A stretch of 64,000 nucleotides of DNA from Loripinus fragilis. Taxonomy: Eukaryota > Mollusca > Bivalvia > Lucinida > Lucinidae. Below, one piece after another: positions 32,295-44,078 of the stretch (position 1 is the first letter of the stretch; every line of letters starts with the position of its first letter). The notes below the pieces were generated by a model. It made no database searches, had not been told where the DNA came from, and saw only the letters and a list, made by a program, of their open reading frames with translations. The stretch is taken from NCBI GenBank assembly GCA_964019695.1, contig OZ026525.1, positions 63,148,253 through 63,212,252 of the forward strand, given 5' to 3'. The position numbers were made by a program, and so were the translations under genes.

Positions 32295-32296
32295 TA

Positions 32297-32465
32297 GAGC
32301 CTGTGCAGCCAGCTTTTAAGCTAAGGATCTCCAAATGATGTTCAGTCAGTAGCTTGACAGTCATAGAATATTCAAGCGACTTGCAAAGACCCTGATAAGA
32401 CTGCGCGTATGCGCAGGCTGATCTGAGACTTTGCTAGTCGCACATTGGAAATCTCATCTTGCGGA
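32297..32465 (+). repeat. Right part of the split palindrome-core repeat
   Basis: Matches 17946-18125: 'ccaaatgatgttcagtcagtagc', 'agactgcgcgtatgcgcaggctgatctgag', 'ggaaatctcat'. Confidence 0.7.
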
Positions 32466-32654
32466 TCATATATACTTATGTATATCTCAGGAAATTGTGC
32501 AAAAGCCTTTTAATAACGCAACAGAGGAGACTGCCCTTAGGTTAATGATATTGCAGCTGTTATTAACTTTTTAAAGCCGATGGAATTTCCCACCGTTATC
32601 AATTGGAACAATCCATTTCTGTTTTAAGGGATGTAAGATGGTGTTTTTTTCATT

Positions 32655-33690
32655 TTTATTAGCTCACCTGAGCCACTGGATCATGGTGAGCTATTGTGAT
32701 CCTTGGATGTCCGCCGTCCATCGTGCGTCATCCGTCGTCGTCCGTCGTCGGCCGTCGTCAGCAATTGCTTCAAAGGACGTCTCCTCCTAAACTTCTGGCT
32801 GGATTTTTACCAAACTTGGCAGAACTGATCCTATAATTATAGCACTCGTTCATAATTGTTCAATTGGTTTTGGTCCGTTGGATATCTAGGTCACACAAGC
32901 TAAAAACAGATTTTTTAACTTTAAAAAATCGCCTTGTCTGAAGCCACAATGTCTAGAGCCTTGATATTTGGTATGTAGCATATTCACATAAATGGCCTAT
33001 ATCAAATTTGTTCAAATTATGACCCTGGGGCCTAAATGGCCACGCCGCAGGGGTCACATAGGCTTATATAGGGAAGACATGATAAAATCGTCTTAGAGCC
33101 TTGATATTTGGCCTAGAGCCTTGATATTGTGTATGTAGCATCACCGAAATGACCTCATCCATGTTTGTTCAAATTATGCCCCTGCGGCCAAAAATGACAT
33201 CATGCTGAGGAAGACCTAGGGGGTTGGGCCAATGCCAAAAATCAACTTTTCAGGTCAAAATGTCAACTGCTTTCTTTCTGAAAGTGGTCATTTTGCGTAT
33301 CAAATTAACGAGAATGAAGCATAGAACACCATGCAAGCAACTATTTGCCCTTTTTACATCTTCGACCCCTGGGTTGGGTCAAAAGGTCAAAATAAAATTC
33401 TGAAGGTGGTCATGTTGCATATCAAATTAGAAGGAAAGAAGTGTAGACTATTTATGTAAGTTAAATGTTTGACCTTATGCACACCCCTGACCTTTTGGGC
33501 TTGGTAAAATATCAGACATTGGCTTTTTGTGCAGATAAGTATATTTTGATTGAACTCAGCAACTTGGTAGACTTTGGTTATGATTTGAGCGACTTAGGTG
33601 TTGGAGAAATGATATTGATATTTTGTGGTAAACATCATATCCCTATGACAAGGATTCAGGCCAGCGATCCAGGGCTCAAATGCCCTCTTG
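32655..33690 (+). repeat. Dispersed repeat with 'gctcacctgag' head
   Basis: Head 'tagctcacctgagccactggatcatggtgagctattgtgatcc', then a CGTC-rich minisatellite (about 32700-32760), then blocks 'agccttgatatt(t/g)ggtatgtagcat' and 'gttcaaattatgaccctggggcc' shared with 1739-2930. From 33231 two copies of 'ggtggtcat(t/g)ttgc(a/g)tatcaaatta' follow, inverted relative to 50320-50520. The 80-aa and 65-aa ORFs at 33465-33877 span repeat sequence and are not called. Confidence 0.7.
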
Positions 33691-33738
33691 TTCAAATTTT
33701 AATATAACATTCTACAATCAAACTGTGGAGACCCTGAG

Positions 33739-33763
33739 CAGACGCCGCGTTCTGCGGCGTCTG
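33739..33763. other. GC-rich hairpin, 10-bp stem
   Basis: CAGACGCCGC, loop gttct, GCGGCGTCTG, in otherwise AT-rich DNA and next to 'gtttgggtctgcacc'. It resembles the hairpin at 27344 in design but not in sequence. Confidence 0.7.
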
Positions 33764-33879
33764 GTTTGGGTCTGCACCATTTGCCTGCACCCCACAAAAA
33801 GGACGCTAGGCTTATATGGTTTAGTTAGAGATATTCGATATTTTCAGTATTTTATTGAATGCAAGGACCCCTACTGATC

Positions 33880-34790
33880 ACACAAAAATATTTCCTCCAA
33901 GCGCTGACATGTTGTTATTTATCATACACTCATATATTTACCCCAAAAAAGGGTCATAAAGGATTCTTTTACAAAATATGTCATTTTCTCCCTCTCATTG
34001 ATCGTCCAAAAATATATAGTGTCTAAGGCTAGATCTTGTATTGCAAAACAGATTCACAATTCAAAAATTACTCTCTAAAGAAAAGAAACAAAACACATGT
34101 TTTGAAATGCCACTTCTGCTTCAGAGTTGTTTAGCAGCATTAATTGGTGTAAGATGCATAATGTTTTTAGAGAGAGAACTAAAACTGAAAATATAACCTG
34201 TACTAAACTGGATCGGCAGCAAAAGAACATTAACAAAGTTTGTAGAAAACAGGCTGAAAGGAATACGAAGTGACAGAGATAAACTCCCGCTACATAGCTT
34301 CTTTGGAAAATCCTACTGACTTTGCTATTCATGATATTTCGTGATTAAAATGATATTTATCTTAAATATTTTGCGTATATTAGGTTTGACATGTTTTGAG
34401 TCCAACTGGATAGGCAAAAGTAAAATATTTTTGGAGATGAAAATTTTGTAACATTCAATATGACGCCGGTTGTGGTCAATTTCAATGACGTCATAAGAAT
34501 TATGCATTGTACTCTTAATATTGAATCGGCACAACTTGTCGCCATTCTAACATTTGTGTGACATTATATTTAGTAACCAAAAATAGAATTATTAAGTGGT
34601 TATAAAATGCACGGTTTGAAAGATTCATCTTCAAAAATGATCATAATTCTATAACATGAAAATATGTCAGTGGTATTGAGTAGGCGATACAAATTTGACT
34701 GTAACTATTCAACGAAACAATACGTCGAGAAGATATTAGCATCATTATCAAGGTAAAAGATAATTCTTTCCGATGGTGCATAGTATGCCT
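33880..34790. other. No feature recognised
   Basis: AT-rich flank left of the tandem array; several 60-85-codon ORFs without coding character. Confidence 0.45.
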
Positions 34791-36364
34791 CTTAGTGGAG
34801 CGGGAAGTGACAATAATCATGCACATCCGGATACAAGCATGAAACTTGGTAGAAATGTTCATTAGCATGAGTTATTGGAATTTTTCTCGTTAGCCAATCA
34901 AAATTGGTCAATTTTCAAGATGGCGGCGCTAAAATCCAAGATGGCCTCCACAATAAACGTAAAATCATGAAATGAAGATTTTACATCATACAAAGACATA
35001 AAATAACATCTAAAATGGTATTATTGGATGAAATACATCATAAAAGGGTCAATGTTTTCTTGAAATTAGCAAATATTATTTGAGAATATGGGGCCAAAAT
35101 AGGAGAAAATTTAGCAAAATTGACTAAAAATGCTGCGCTGCCATCAAACAATGGTAGAAATGCATCTAGATGTCAATTTCCTTGTCTGAGCTACATACCT
35201 ATTTTAAACTATGAATTAGTTTAACCCATTACAATTATTGTAGGTAAGATATAATTGTCAGATAGTATAAATGGTGGTCATTAGGGTAAAATGCAAATAA
35301 ATTGAATGAAACTCTCTCCTTTTTGAACTACCATATCTTCCAAGCAAAACATGATTGTAATACTGGACAATGCATACTGCTTGGTACGATGCATTTTGTA
35401 TTAATGAAAAGGCCGAAAGGAATATAGTGTGGTTGCTGTTCTCCTACCTACCCTATCATTAACATTAAAATGGCCAATGTCGGAAAAAAACTAAAACAGG
35501 CATATTGAAAATTTTCAAGCTGTTTTCTTTGTTCTTTATTAATAAAATAATTTCCTGAATGTTTTAACTACCATATAAAGGTTTTGGCTTAAAAAGTCTA
35601 GTAACTTCATTTAGGCCTTTTTATAATACATCAAAAATTGTTCATTCAGACCCCATATGCACTATTAAATAGACAGAAGAATAATATAGGCCGGCATCAT
35701 GTTTGAATGATATGTCTTAATTTAATGTTACAGTCTACCTACCTCCCCTATTTTTGTGGCATGAAAAAGGAAACGCACATGTATTTATTTAGGCATATCA
35801 TTAATTGAGATAATAAAAAATGATAATAATAACAATACAAGTTATATGATATAATGATGGAGATAAGAATAGAAAAGAACATTAAAACATAATTATAAGA
35901 AGCTCATAAGTCAATATTTGACTCCAAAAAATACGCCGTGGATGGATTTGTTCGATCTTTGCTTGTCCACTATAGTCCATGCTCAATACAACAGATTTAC
36001 AGCTAGAAGTATGAAAGTAAAAACCCTTTATTTGTCCAATGAAGTGAATAAAATACCATAATGTGACCAACTACGTAACTCTACTCTTATAGAGCATGGA
36101 CTCTACCTGTTTCTAAGTTAACAGTAATATCTCACTGATATTGCAAATATGTACACTGCAAAGTTTGAGAACTATACCAGGAAAGGCGGATGCCACTTTG
36201 CGTGCAAGCCATGTTTTTTCTGACACTAGAGGCAATAATACATGACTCTTCAGTCTCAGATGGTGCTATACCTGCGTCTGATTAATTTGGAGGCAGCAAA
36301 GCAGATATGCCAGGTTATAATTGCAGTGCTCAATGTTTTAAGGCATGGTATGTAGCTCCTCTTA

Positions 36365-36613
36365 CTACATGGATTGTATGCAATCGTCTAGATTATAAGT
36401 TACAATGACATATTCAAGGAACTGAAAATTTCTTGTTCTGACAGAGACAGGTTTCAAAGGATTACCAGTGGAGTGGGTTCTTATAAAGTATGCTTGAAGT
36501 ATGCTGGCTTTACATTCACACACTACTCTTGTGGTGATGGAACATTCTTCATGGCGGGAGGCCCAACTATAAATAGCACCTCCCATAACAAGGCCCCCTT
36601 GTTGACTTGTCAC
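36365..36613 (-). other. Short minus-strand ORF conserved in all three tandem copies
   Basis: 82 codons from a GTG, with GGLVMGGAIYSWASRHEE near the start. In a neighbouring frame the preceding bases read DKST. The pair K-S-T ... GG-x-SW-x-SR weakly recalls the RNase H region of Ty1/copia elements, which would make this a frameshifted relic. Near-identical ORFs at 40793-41041 and 45650-45898 show only that the copies are young duplicates. I do not call a gene. Confidence 0.2.
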
Positions 36614-36700
36614 GATAGATGAAGTTGTAGGGCATCCGCTTCCGTAACTGGAGGTCGTAGGTTGAAACCCAGGTTAAGGTAGGTAGGTAGGTAGGTAGGT
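36612..36700 (+). repeat. tRNA-like SINE fragment with (AGGT)n tail, copy 1
   Basis: 'gggcatccgcttccgtaactggaggtcgtaggttgaaaccc' resembles the anticodon and T-arm half of a tRNA, with B-box-like GGTTGAAACCC at 36660-36670. It is followed by a (GGTA)n run. Equivalent blocks are at about 41041-41125 and 45899-45981, with fewer GGTA units. Confidence 0.5.
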
Positions 36701-37212
36701 GTTATATATTTTAGGCTGCTGCCGTATGCCAGAAAACATCAATACACACTCTTCACCAGTACGAAGTATGCATTTTGAGGGTCCTCAGAATATGAATCAA
36801 ATGAGATCACCATTTATGCAAAAGGAGACGTTTGTTCATCCTTTCTTCAAAAGGAGTTAAACACTATATAGTATAATCTAGAAAATATTGATCATAATCA
36901 TAGCGCCACGACAGCTAGGTAGCCACCCTATGCTACTGGAGCTTCATAGTTCAGCATTTAAAAACTCAAATCTTTCTATCTATCAATACATCTCAACCAC
37001 CGAGGGAGACACCAAATGGGATTCGGTGAACCAAGTACTTGGGAGCACATATTTGTTGTTGGTTTTAGTTAAGTAGTTATTTCAAAATGTTATTTTTGTT
37101 AGTAGTGAGTGAAATAAGAAAATCCATCGCATGTCTTATTGTGCTCAGGACCAAGCAATGTAGCAATTGGTTCCTTTTTGAACCTTTTTAGTGTGACATG
37201 GCTGTTGTTTTT

Positions 37213-37272
37213 TTCAACCAGCGAACTCCAGCTCTGGAAACGGACGCTCTACCACTTGAGCTATTGTGACCA
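37213..37272 (-). repeat. tRNA-like block on the minus strand, copy 1
   Basis: Reverse complement reads ggtcacaatagctcaagtgg, then tagagcgtccgtttccagag. The A-box TAGCTCAAGTGGTAGAGCG is excellent; the B-box region (gctggttgaaaaa) is degenerate. A tRNA-derived SINE head or tRNA pseudogene. Equivalents at about 41639-41698 and 46496-46557. Confidence 0.55.
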
Positions 37273-38144
37273 GTCAACAAGGGGAAACTAATTGGAAGTG
37301 CTACGTATAGCAGGGCCTGCTTGGAAAGGGCTGACCACTTGGCTCTCGTTTGTGATGTTAAATTGTGTATTTGTCACTTTTCCATGTGGTATCCTGGGTC
37401 AGGTGTGGTACTAATTTGTAACGATTCCTGGTCTTTGCCGCTTTTATTACATTGTACCAAGCAATATGCATTGTCCAGTATTTTTTTATGATTCTACTTG
37501 AAAATATAGTAGTTTGACAAAAATCTATTTATTCAATTTATTCGCAATTCCTTTAAAGATTCCCATTTATTTCATCTGACCATTTAATCTTACCTACATT
37601 TACATTAATTATAATAGGTATTAGTTTTGGTGTCAGAGTTTTGGTGATGATTCGCCTTATGTTTGTTCATTATACTTTAAGTTCTGTTTGGGTTACTGAG
37701 TGGCCATCTTTTGAGAAATAGCAGCCCACTCGATTGGTCAATTGTTCACATTGTATTTTGGTCTATTTGTATTTTTTACTTATTATCATTTTTGTTTTAA
37801 GAGCAAGATGTGGCTTTTGATTGCTCCAGTTCCCGTTTATTGCTTCTCTAGTACTTACATAATTCATAGCTTATAATGTAATTGTAGTGCAAACAAGCAA
37901 ACGACATCTATTTGCATTTTTACTATTGTTTGACGACAACACTGCATTTTAGTCAATTAACTTACCCCCCCCCCCCACACCATTTCCGTCCCTTTTAAAA
38001 CTAATTATTTAATAATCAGGTAGGGCTGATACAAGGTAACCAATATCATTTTATGATATATTTCATCCAATTATACCATTTTAGATGTTTTAATTGCTTT
38101 GTATCATGTGAAATCTTCATTCCCTGATATAGTTTTTTATGTTT

Positions 38145-38820
38145 TTTATGCCCCCAAAGGAACTTTGGGAGGCATATAGTAATTGCACTGTCCGTCTGTC
38201 CATCAGTCCGTCCGTCCGTCCGTCCCGCTTTCGTGTCCGGTCCATATTTCCTGTATTCTTTGAGGTAGGAATTTCAAATTTGGTTTGTGGATACATCTTG
38301 GAATGGCGGAGTGTCGCGTACCATTTTCGGGTCACTGTGACCTTGACCTCTGACCTAGTTTTTAGAATAATCATGTCCAGACCATATCTCTTATATTATT
38401 TGAGGTAGGAATCTCATATTTGGTGTGTGGATGCACCTTGGGATGACAAAGTGTCGCGTACCATAATTAAGTCACTGTGACCTTGAACTTGACCTAGTTT
38501 CTAGAAACTGGTGCATATCTCATATATTCTTTGAAATAGGAATTCCAAATTTGGTATGTAAACGCATCTTGGGATGCCTGAGTGTCACAAACCATTTTTG
38601 GGACACTGTGACCTTGACCTCTTACCTAAGTTTCAAGAATTATTGTGTCCAGAGTATATCTATTAAATTTTATGATGTAGGAATTGCAAATTAGGGGTGG
38701 TGATTCCTCTTGGGATGGCGAAGTGGTACATACCATTTTGAGTCACTTTGACCTTGACATTGACTTCTGGCCTCATTTCTAGGGTTTTTGTGCTATATTA
38801 CAGCTAACTTTCCTCAAATG
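38145..38820 (+). repeat. Array of ~140-bp units with TGACCT motifs, copy 1 (short form)
   Basis: Opens with 'gcccccaaaggaactttgggagg' and a CCGT run. Units then contain 'gaggtaggaattcaaatttggt', 'catcttgggatg' and 'gtcactgtgaccttgacct'. Only about five units are present, against about eight in copies 2 and 3. The 75-89-aa ORFs across it are repeat translations. Confidence 0.8.
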
Positions 38821-38878
38821 TAACTTATGCGAGACCAATTCCTTTGGGGGAATTCGTCATGTGTTTGTGACATTTCTT

Positions 38879-39220
38879 GTTTTTGCGGCGGCCATCTTGG
38901 ATTTTAGTACCGCCATCTTTGAAAAAGGCCAATTTTGATTGGCTAATGATGAATATTCAAATTACTCATGCTCATGAACATTTTACCAAGTTTCATGCTT
39001 ATATCGGCATGTGCCTTCTTTTTGTCACTTTCCCCTCTGCTTAACATATGAATTTTGCAGCCATCTTGAAATTTCCGTTAGCCATCTTGAAACTGGAAAC
39101 ATTTGCGATGGCTAACGAGAAAATATTTACAAGTAAGGTTTGAAGAACATAATCTGAAAGTCTCATGCTTGTATCCGGAAGTGCATGATTGTCTCAAAAA
39201 ACAGACATTTCCCGCTCCAC
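38879..39220 (-). repeat. Doubled right-end inverted repeat, copy 1
   Basis: Two blocks in tandem (about 38879-39042 and 39043-39220) each match the single left end in reverse: 'gccatcttggattttagtaccgcc' and 'aagtttcatgcttatatcgg' in the inner one, 'gtctcatgcttgtatccgg' and 'tttcccgctccac' in the outer one. The inner block ends in a degraded terminus, 'cactttcccctctgcttaa'. Confidence 0.75.
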
Positions 39221-39222
39221 TA

Positions 39223-42200
39223 GTGGAGCAGGAAGTGACAATAATCATGCACATCCGGATACAAGCATGAAACTTGGTAGAAATGTTCATTAGCATGAGT
39301 TATTGGAATTTTTCTCGTTAGCCAATCAAAATTGGTCAATTTTCAAGATGGCGGCGCTAAAATCCAAGATGGCCTCCACAATAAACGTAAAATCATGAAA
39401 TGAAGATTTTACATCATACAAAGACATAAAATAACATCTAAAATGGTATTATTGGATGAAATACATCATAAAAGGGTCAATGTTTTCTTGAAATTAGCAA
39501 ATATTATTTGAGAATATGGGGCCAAAATAGGAGAAAATTAAGCAAAATTGACTAAAAATGCTGCGCTGCCATCAAACAATGGTAGAAATGCATCTAGATG
39601 TCAATTTCCTTGTCTGAGCTACATACCTATTTTAAACTATGAATTAGTTTAACCCATTACAATTATTGTAGGTAAGATATAATTGTCAGATAGTATAAAT
39701 GGTGGTCATTAGGGTAAAATGCAAATAAATTGAATGAAACTCTCTCCTTTTTGAACTACCATATCTTCCAAGCAAAACATGATTGTAATACTGGACAATG
39801 CATACTGCTTGGTACGATGCATTTTGTATTAATGATAAGGCTGAAAGGAATATAGTGTGGTTGCTGTTCTCCTACCTACCCTATCATTAACATTAAAATG
39901 GCCTATGTGGGAAAAAAACTAAAACAGGCATATTGAAAATTTTCAAGCTGTTTTCTTTGTTCTTTATTAATAAAATAATTTCCTGAATGTTTTAACTACC
40001 ATATAAAGGTTTTGGCTTAAAAAGTCTAGTTACTTCATTTAAGCCTTTTTATAATACATCAAAAATTGTTCATTCAGACCCCATATGCACTATTAAATAG
40101 ACAGAAGAATAATATAGGCCGGCATCATGTTTGAATGATATGTCTTAATTTAATGTTACAGTCTACCTACCTCCCCTATTTTTGTGGCATGAAAAAGGAA
40201 ACGCACATGTATTTATTTAGGCATATCATTAATTGAGATAATAAAAAATGATAATAATAACAATACAAGTTATATGATATAATGATGGAGATAAGAATAG
40301 AAAAGAACATTAAAACATAATTATAAGAAGCTCATAAGTCAATATTTGACTCCAAAAAATACGCTGTGGATGGATTTGTTCGATCTTTGCTTGTCCACTA
40401 TAGTCCATGCTCAATACAACAGATTTACAGCTAGAAGTATGAAAGTAAAAACCCTTTATTTGTCCAATGAAGTGAATAAAATACCATAATGTGACCAACT
40501 ACGTAGCTCTACACTTATAGAGCATGGACTCTACCTGTTTCTAAGTTAACAGTAATATCTCACTAATTTTGCAAATATGTACACTGCAAAGTTTGAGAAG
40601 TATACCAGGAAAGGCTGATGCCACTTTGCGTGCAAGCCATGTTTTTTCTTACACTAGAGGCAATAATACATGACTCTTCAGTCTCAGATGGTGCTATACC
40701 TGCGTCTGATTAATTTGGAGGCAGCAAAGCAGATATGCCAGGTTATAATTGCAGTGCTCAATGTTTTAAGGCATGGTATGTAGCTCCTCTTACTACATGG
40801 ATTGTATGCAATCGTCTAGATTATAAGTTACAATGACATATTCAAGGTACTGAAAATTTCTTGTTCTGACAGAGACAGGTTTCAAAGGATTACCAGTGGA
40901 GTGGGTTCTTACAAAGTATGCTTGAAGTATGCTGGCTTTACATTCACACACTACTCTTGTGGTGATGGAACATTCTTCATGGCGGGAGGCCCAACTATAA
41001 ATAGCACCTCCCATAACAAGGCCCCCTTGTTGACTTGTCACGATAGATGAAGTTGTAGGGCATCCGCTTCCGTAACTGGAGGTCGTAGGTTGAAACCCAG
41101 GTTAAGGTAGGTAGGTAGGTAGGTGTTATATATTTTAGGCTGCTGCCGTATGCCAGAAAACATCAATACACACTCTTCACCAGTACGAAGTATGCATTTT
41201 GAGAGTCCTCAGAATATGAATCAAATGAGATCACCATTTATGCAAAAGGAGACGTTTGTTCATCCTTTCTTCAAAAGGAGTTAAACACTATATAGTATAA
41301 TCTAGAAAATATTGATCATAATCATAGCGCCACGACAGCTAGGTAGCCACCCTATGCTACTGGAGCTTCATAGTTCAGCATTTAAAAACTCAAATCTTTC
41401 TATCTATCAATACATCTCAACCACCGAGGGAGACACCAAATGGGATTCGGTGAACCAAGTACTTGGGAGCACATTTTTGTTGTTGGTTTTAGTTAAGTAG
41501 TTATTTCAAAATGTTATTTTTGTTAGTAGTGAGTGAAATAAGAAAAACCATCGCATGTCTTATTGTGCTCAGGACCAAGCAATGTAGCAATTGGTTCCTT
41601 TTTGAACCATTTTAGTGTGACATGGCTGTTGTTTTTTTCAACCAGCGACCTCCAGCTCTGGAAACGGACGCTCTACCACTTGAGCTATTGTGACCAGTCA
41701 ACAAGGGGAAACTAATTGGAAGTGCTACGTATAGCAGGGCCTGCTTGGAAAGGGCTGACCACTTGGCTCTCGTTTGTGATGTTAAATTGTGTATTTGTCA
41801 CTTTTCCATGTGGTATCCTGGGTCAGGTGTGGTACTAATTTGTATCGATTCCTGGTCTTTGCCGCTTTTATTACATTGTACCAAGCAATATGCATTGTCC
41901 AGTATTTGTTTATGATTCTACTTGAAAATATAGTAGTTTGACAAAAATCTATTTTTATTCAATTTATTCGCAATTCCTTTAAAGATTCCCATTTATTTCA
42001 TCTGACCATTTAATCTTACCTACATTTACATTAATTATAATAGGTATTAGTTTTGGTGTCAGAGTTTTGGTGATGATTCGCCTTATGTTTGTTCATTATA
42101 CTTTAAGTTCTGTTTGGGTTACTGAGTGGCCATCTTTTGAGAAATAGCAGCCCACTCGATTGGTCAATTGTTCACATTGTATTTTGGTCTATTTGTATTT

Positions 42201-44076
42201 TTTACTTATTATCATTTTTGTTTTAAGAGCAAGATGTGGCTTTTGATTGCTCCAGTTCCCGTGTATTGCTTCTCTAGTACTTACATAATTCATAGCTTAT
42301 AATGTAATTGTAGTGCAAACAAGCAAACGACATCTATTTGCATTTTACTATTGTTTGACGACAACACTGCATTTTAGTCAATTAACTTACCACCCCCCCC
42401 CACACCATTTCCGTCCCTTTTAAGACTAATTATTTAATAATCAGGTAGGGCTGATACAAGGTAACCAATATCATTTTATGATATATTTCATCCAATTATA
42501 CCATTTTAGATGTTTTAATTGCTTTGTATCATGTGAAATCTTCATTCCCTGATATAGTTTTTTATGTTTTTTATGCCCCCAAAGGAACTTTGGGAGGCAT
42601 ATAGTAATTGCACTGTCCGTCCGTCCATCAGTCCGTCCGTCCGTCCCGCTTTTGTGTCCGGTCCATATCTCCTGTATTCTTTGAGGTAGGAATTTCAAAT
42701 TTGGTGTGTGGATACATCTTGGAATGGCGGAGTGTCGCGTACCATTTTCGGGTCACTGTGACCTTGACCTTGACCTCTGACCTAGTTTTTAGAATAATCG
42801 TGTCCGGAGCATATCTCTTGTATTATTTGAGGTAGGAATCTCAAATTTGGTGTGTAGATGCATCTTGGGATGACAAAGTGTCGCGTACCATAACAGGGGC
42901 ACTGTGACCTTGAATTTGACTTCTGACCTAGTTTCTAGAAACTGCATTGAGTCTGATGCATATCTCCTATATTCTTTGAGATAGGAATTCCAAATTTGGT
43001 GTGTAAATGCATCTTGGGATGACGGGGTGTCACATGCCATTTTTGGGTCACTGTGACCTTGTCCTCTGACCTACTTTTAAGAATTATTGTGTCCGGAGCA
43101 TATCTATTATATTCTTTGAGTTAGGAATTCCAAATTTGGTGTGTGGATGCATCTTGGGATAGCGGATTGTCATGTACCATTTTTGGGTCACTGTGACCTT
43201 GACCTCTGACCTAGTTTTTAGAATAATCATGTCCAGACCATATCTCTTATATTATTTGAGGTAGGAATCTCATATTTGGTGTGTGGATGCACCTTGGGAT
43301 GACAAAGTGTCGCGTACCATAATTAAGTCACTGTGACCTTGAACTTGACCTAGTTTCTAGAAACTGGTGCATATCTCATATATTCTTTGTAATAGGAATT
43401 CCAAATTTGGTATGTAAACGCATCTTGGGATGCCTGAGTGTCACAAACCATTTTTGGGACACTGTGACCTTGACCTCTTACCTAAGTTTCAAGAATTATT
43501 GTGTCCAGAGTATATCTATTAAATTTTATGATGTAGGAATTGCAAATTAGGGGTGGTGATTCCTCTTGGGATGGCGTAGTGGTACATACCATTTTGAGTC
43601 ACTTTGACCTTGACATTGACTTCTGGCCTCATTTCTAGGGTTTTCGTGCTATATTACAGCTAACTTTCCTCAAATGTAACTTATGTGAGACCAATTCCTT
43701 TGGGGGAATTCGTCACGTGTTTGTGACATTTCTTGTTTTTGTGGCGGCCATCTTGGATTTTAGTACCGCCATCTTTGAAAAAGGCCGATTTTGATTGGCT
43801 AATGATGAATATTCAAATTACTCATGCTCATGAACACTTTACCAAGTTTCATGCTTATATCGGCATGTGCCTTCTTTTTGTCACTTTCCGCTCTGCTTAA
43901 CATATGAATTTTGCAGCCATCTTGAAATTTCCGTTAGCCATCTTGAAACTGGAAACATTTGCGATGGCTAACGAGAAAATATTTACAAGTAAGGTTTGAA
44001 GAACATAATCTGAAAGTCTCATGCTTGTATCCGGAAGTGCATGATCGTCTCAAAAAACAGACATTTCCCGCTCCAT
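39223..44076 (+). mobile_element. TIR element, tandem copy 2 (4854 bp)
   Basis: Head to tail after copy 1 with only TA between them; ends at ...CCCGCTCCAT before TA (44077-44078). Almost identical to copies 1 and 3 by eye, with scattered substitutions. Its TGACCT array (42573-43660) has the long form. The left end reads GTGGAGCAGG, with one change from the other copies. Confidence 0.88.
42573..43660 (+). repeat. TGACCT array, copy 2 (long form)
   Basis: About eight units of roughly 140 bp; 'cactgtgacctt' recurs near 42750, 42900, 43050, 43190, 43330 and 43465. Confidence 0.8.
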
Positions 44077-44078
44077 TA

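Larger units (their letters stand above)
34795..39220 (+). mobile_element. TIR element, tandem copy 1 (4426 bp)
   Basis: Begins GTGGAGCGGGAAGTGACAAT after TA (34793-34794) and ends ACATTTCCCGCTCCAC before TA (39221-39222). The left end pairs with the right end over about 180 bp: 'cggatacaagcatgaaac', 'tctcgttagcca', 'tcaagatggc'. The right end carries a second, inner version of the same inverted repeat. No ORF over 90 codons is specific to it. It contains two tRNA-like blocks and a TGACCT-rich array. This copy is 428 bp shorter than copy 2 because its array lacks about three units. Confidence 0.88.

Noticed and set aside
34325..34868. Minus ORFs of 62-75 aa left of the tandem array
   Set aside because: Overlapping in different frames, no motif, partly produced by the left TIR.
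36612..37272. Functional tRNA genes
   Set aside because: Only half-tRNA or degenerate cloverleafs can be drawn; the B box or A box is missing in each.
38117..38408. 85-89-aa ORFs in the TGACCT arrays, repeated in all tandem copies
   Set aside because: Translation of a 140-bp non-coding repeat. Copies shift frame between units and the same sequence is open on both strands.
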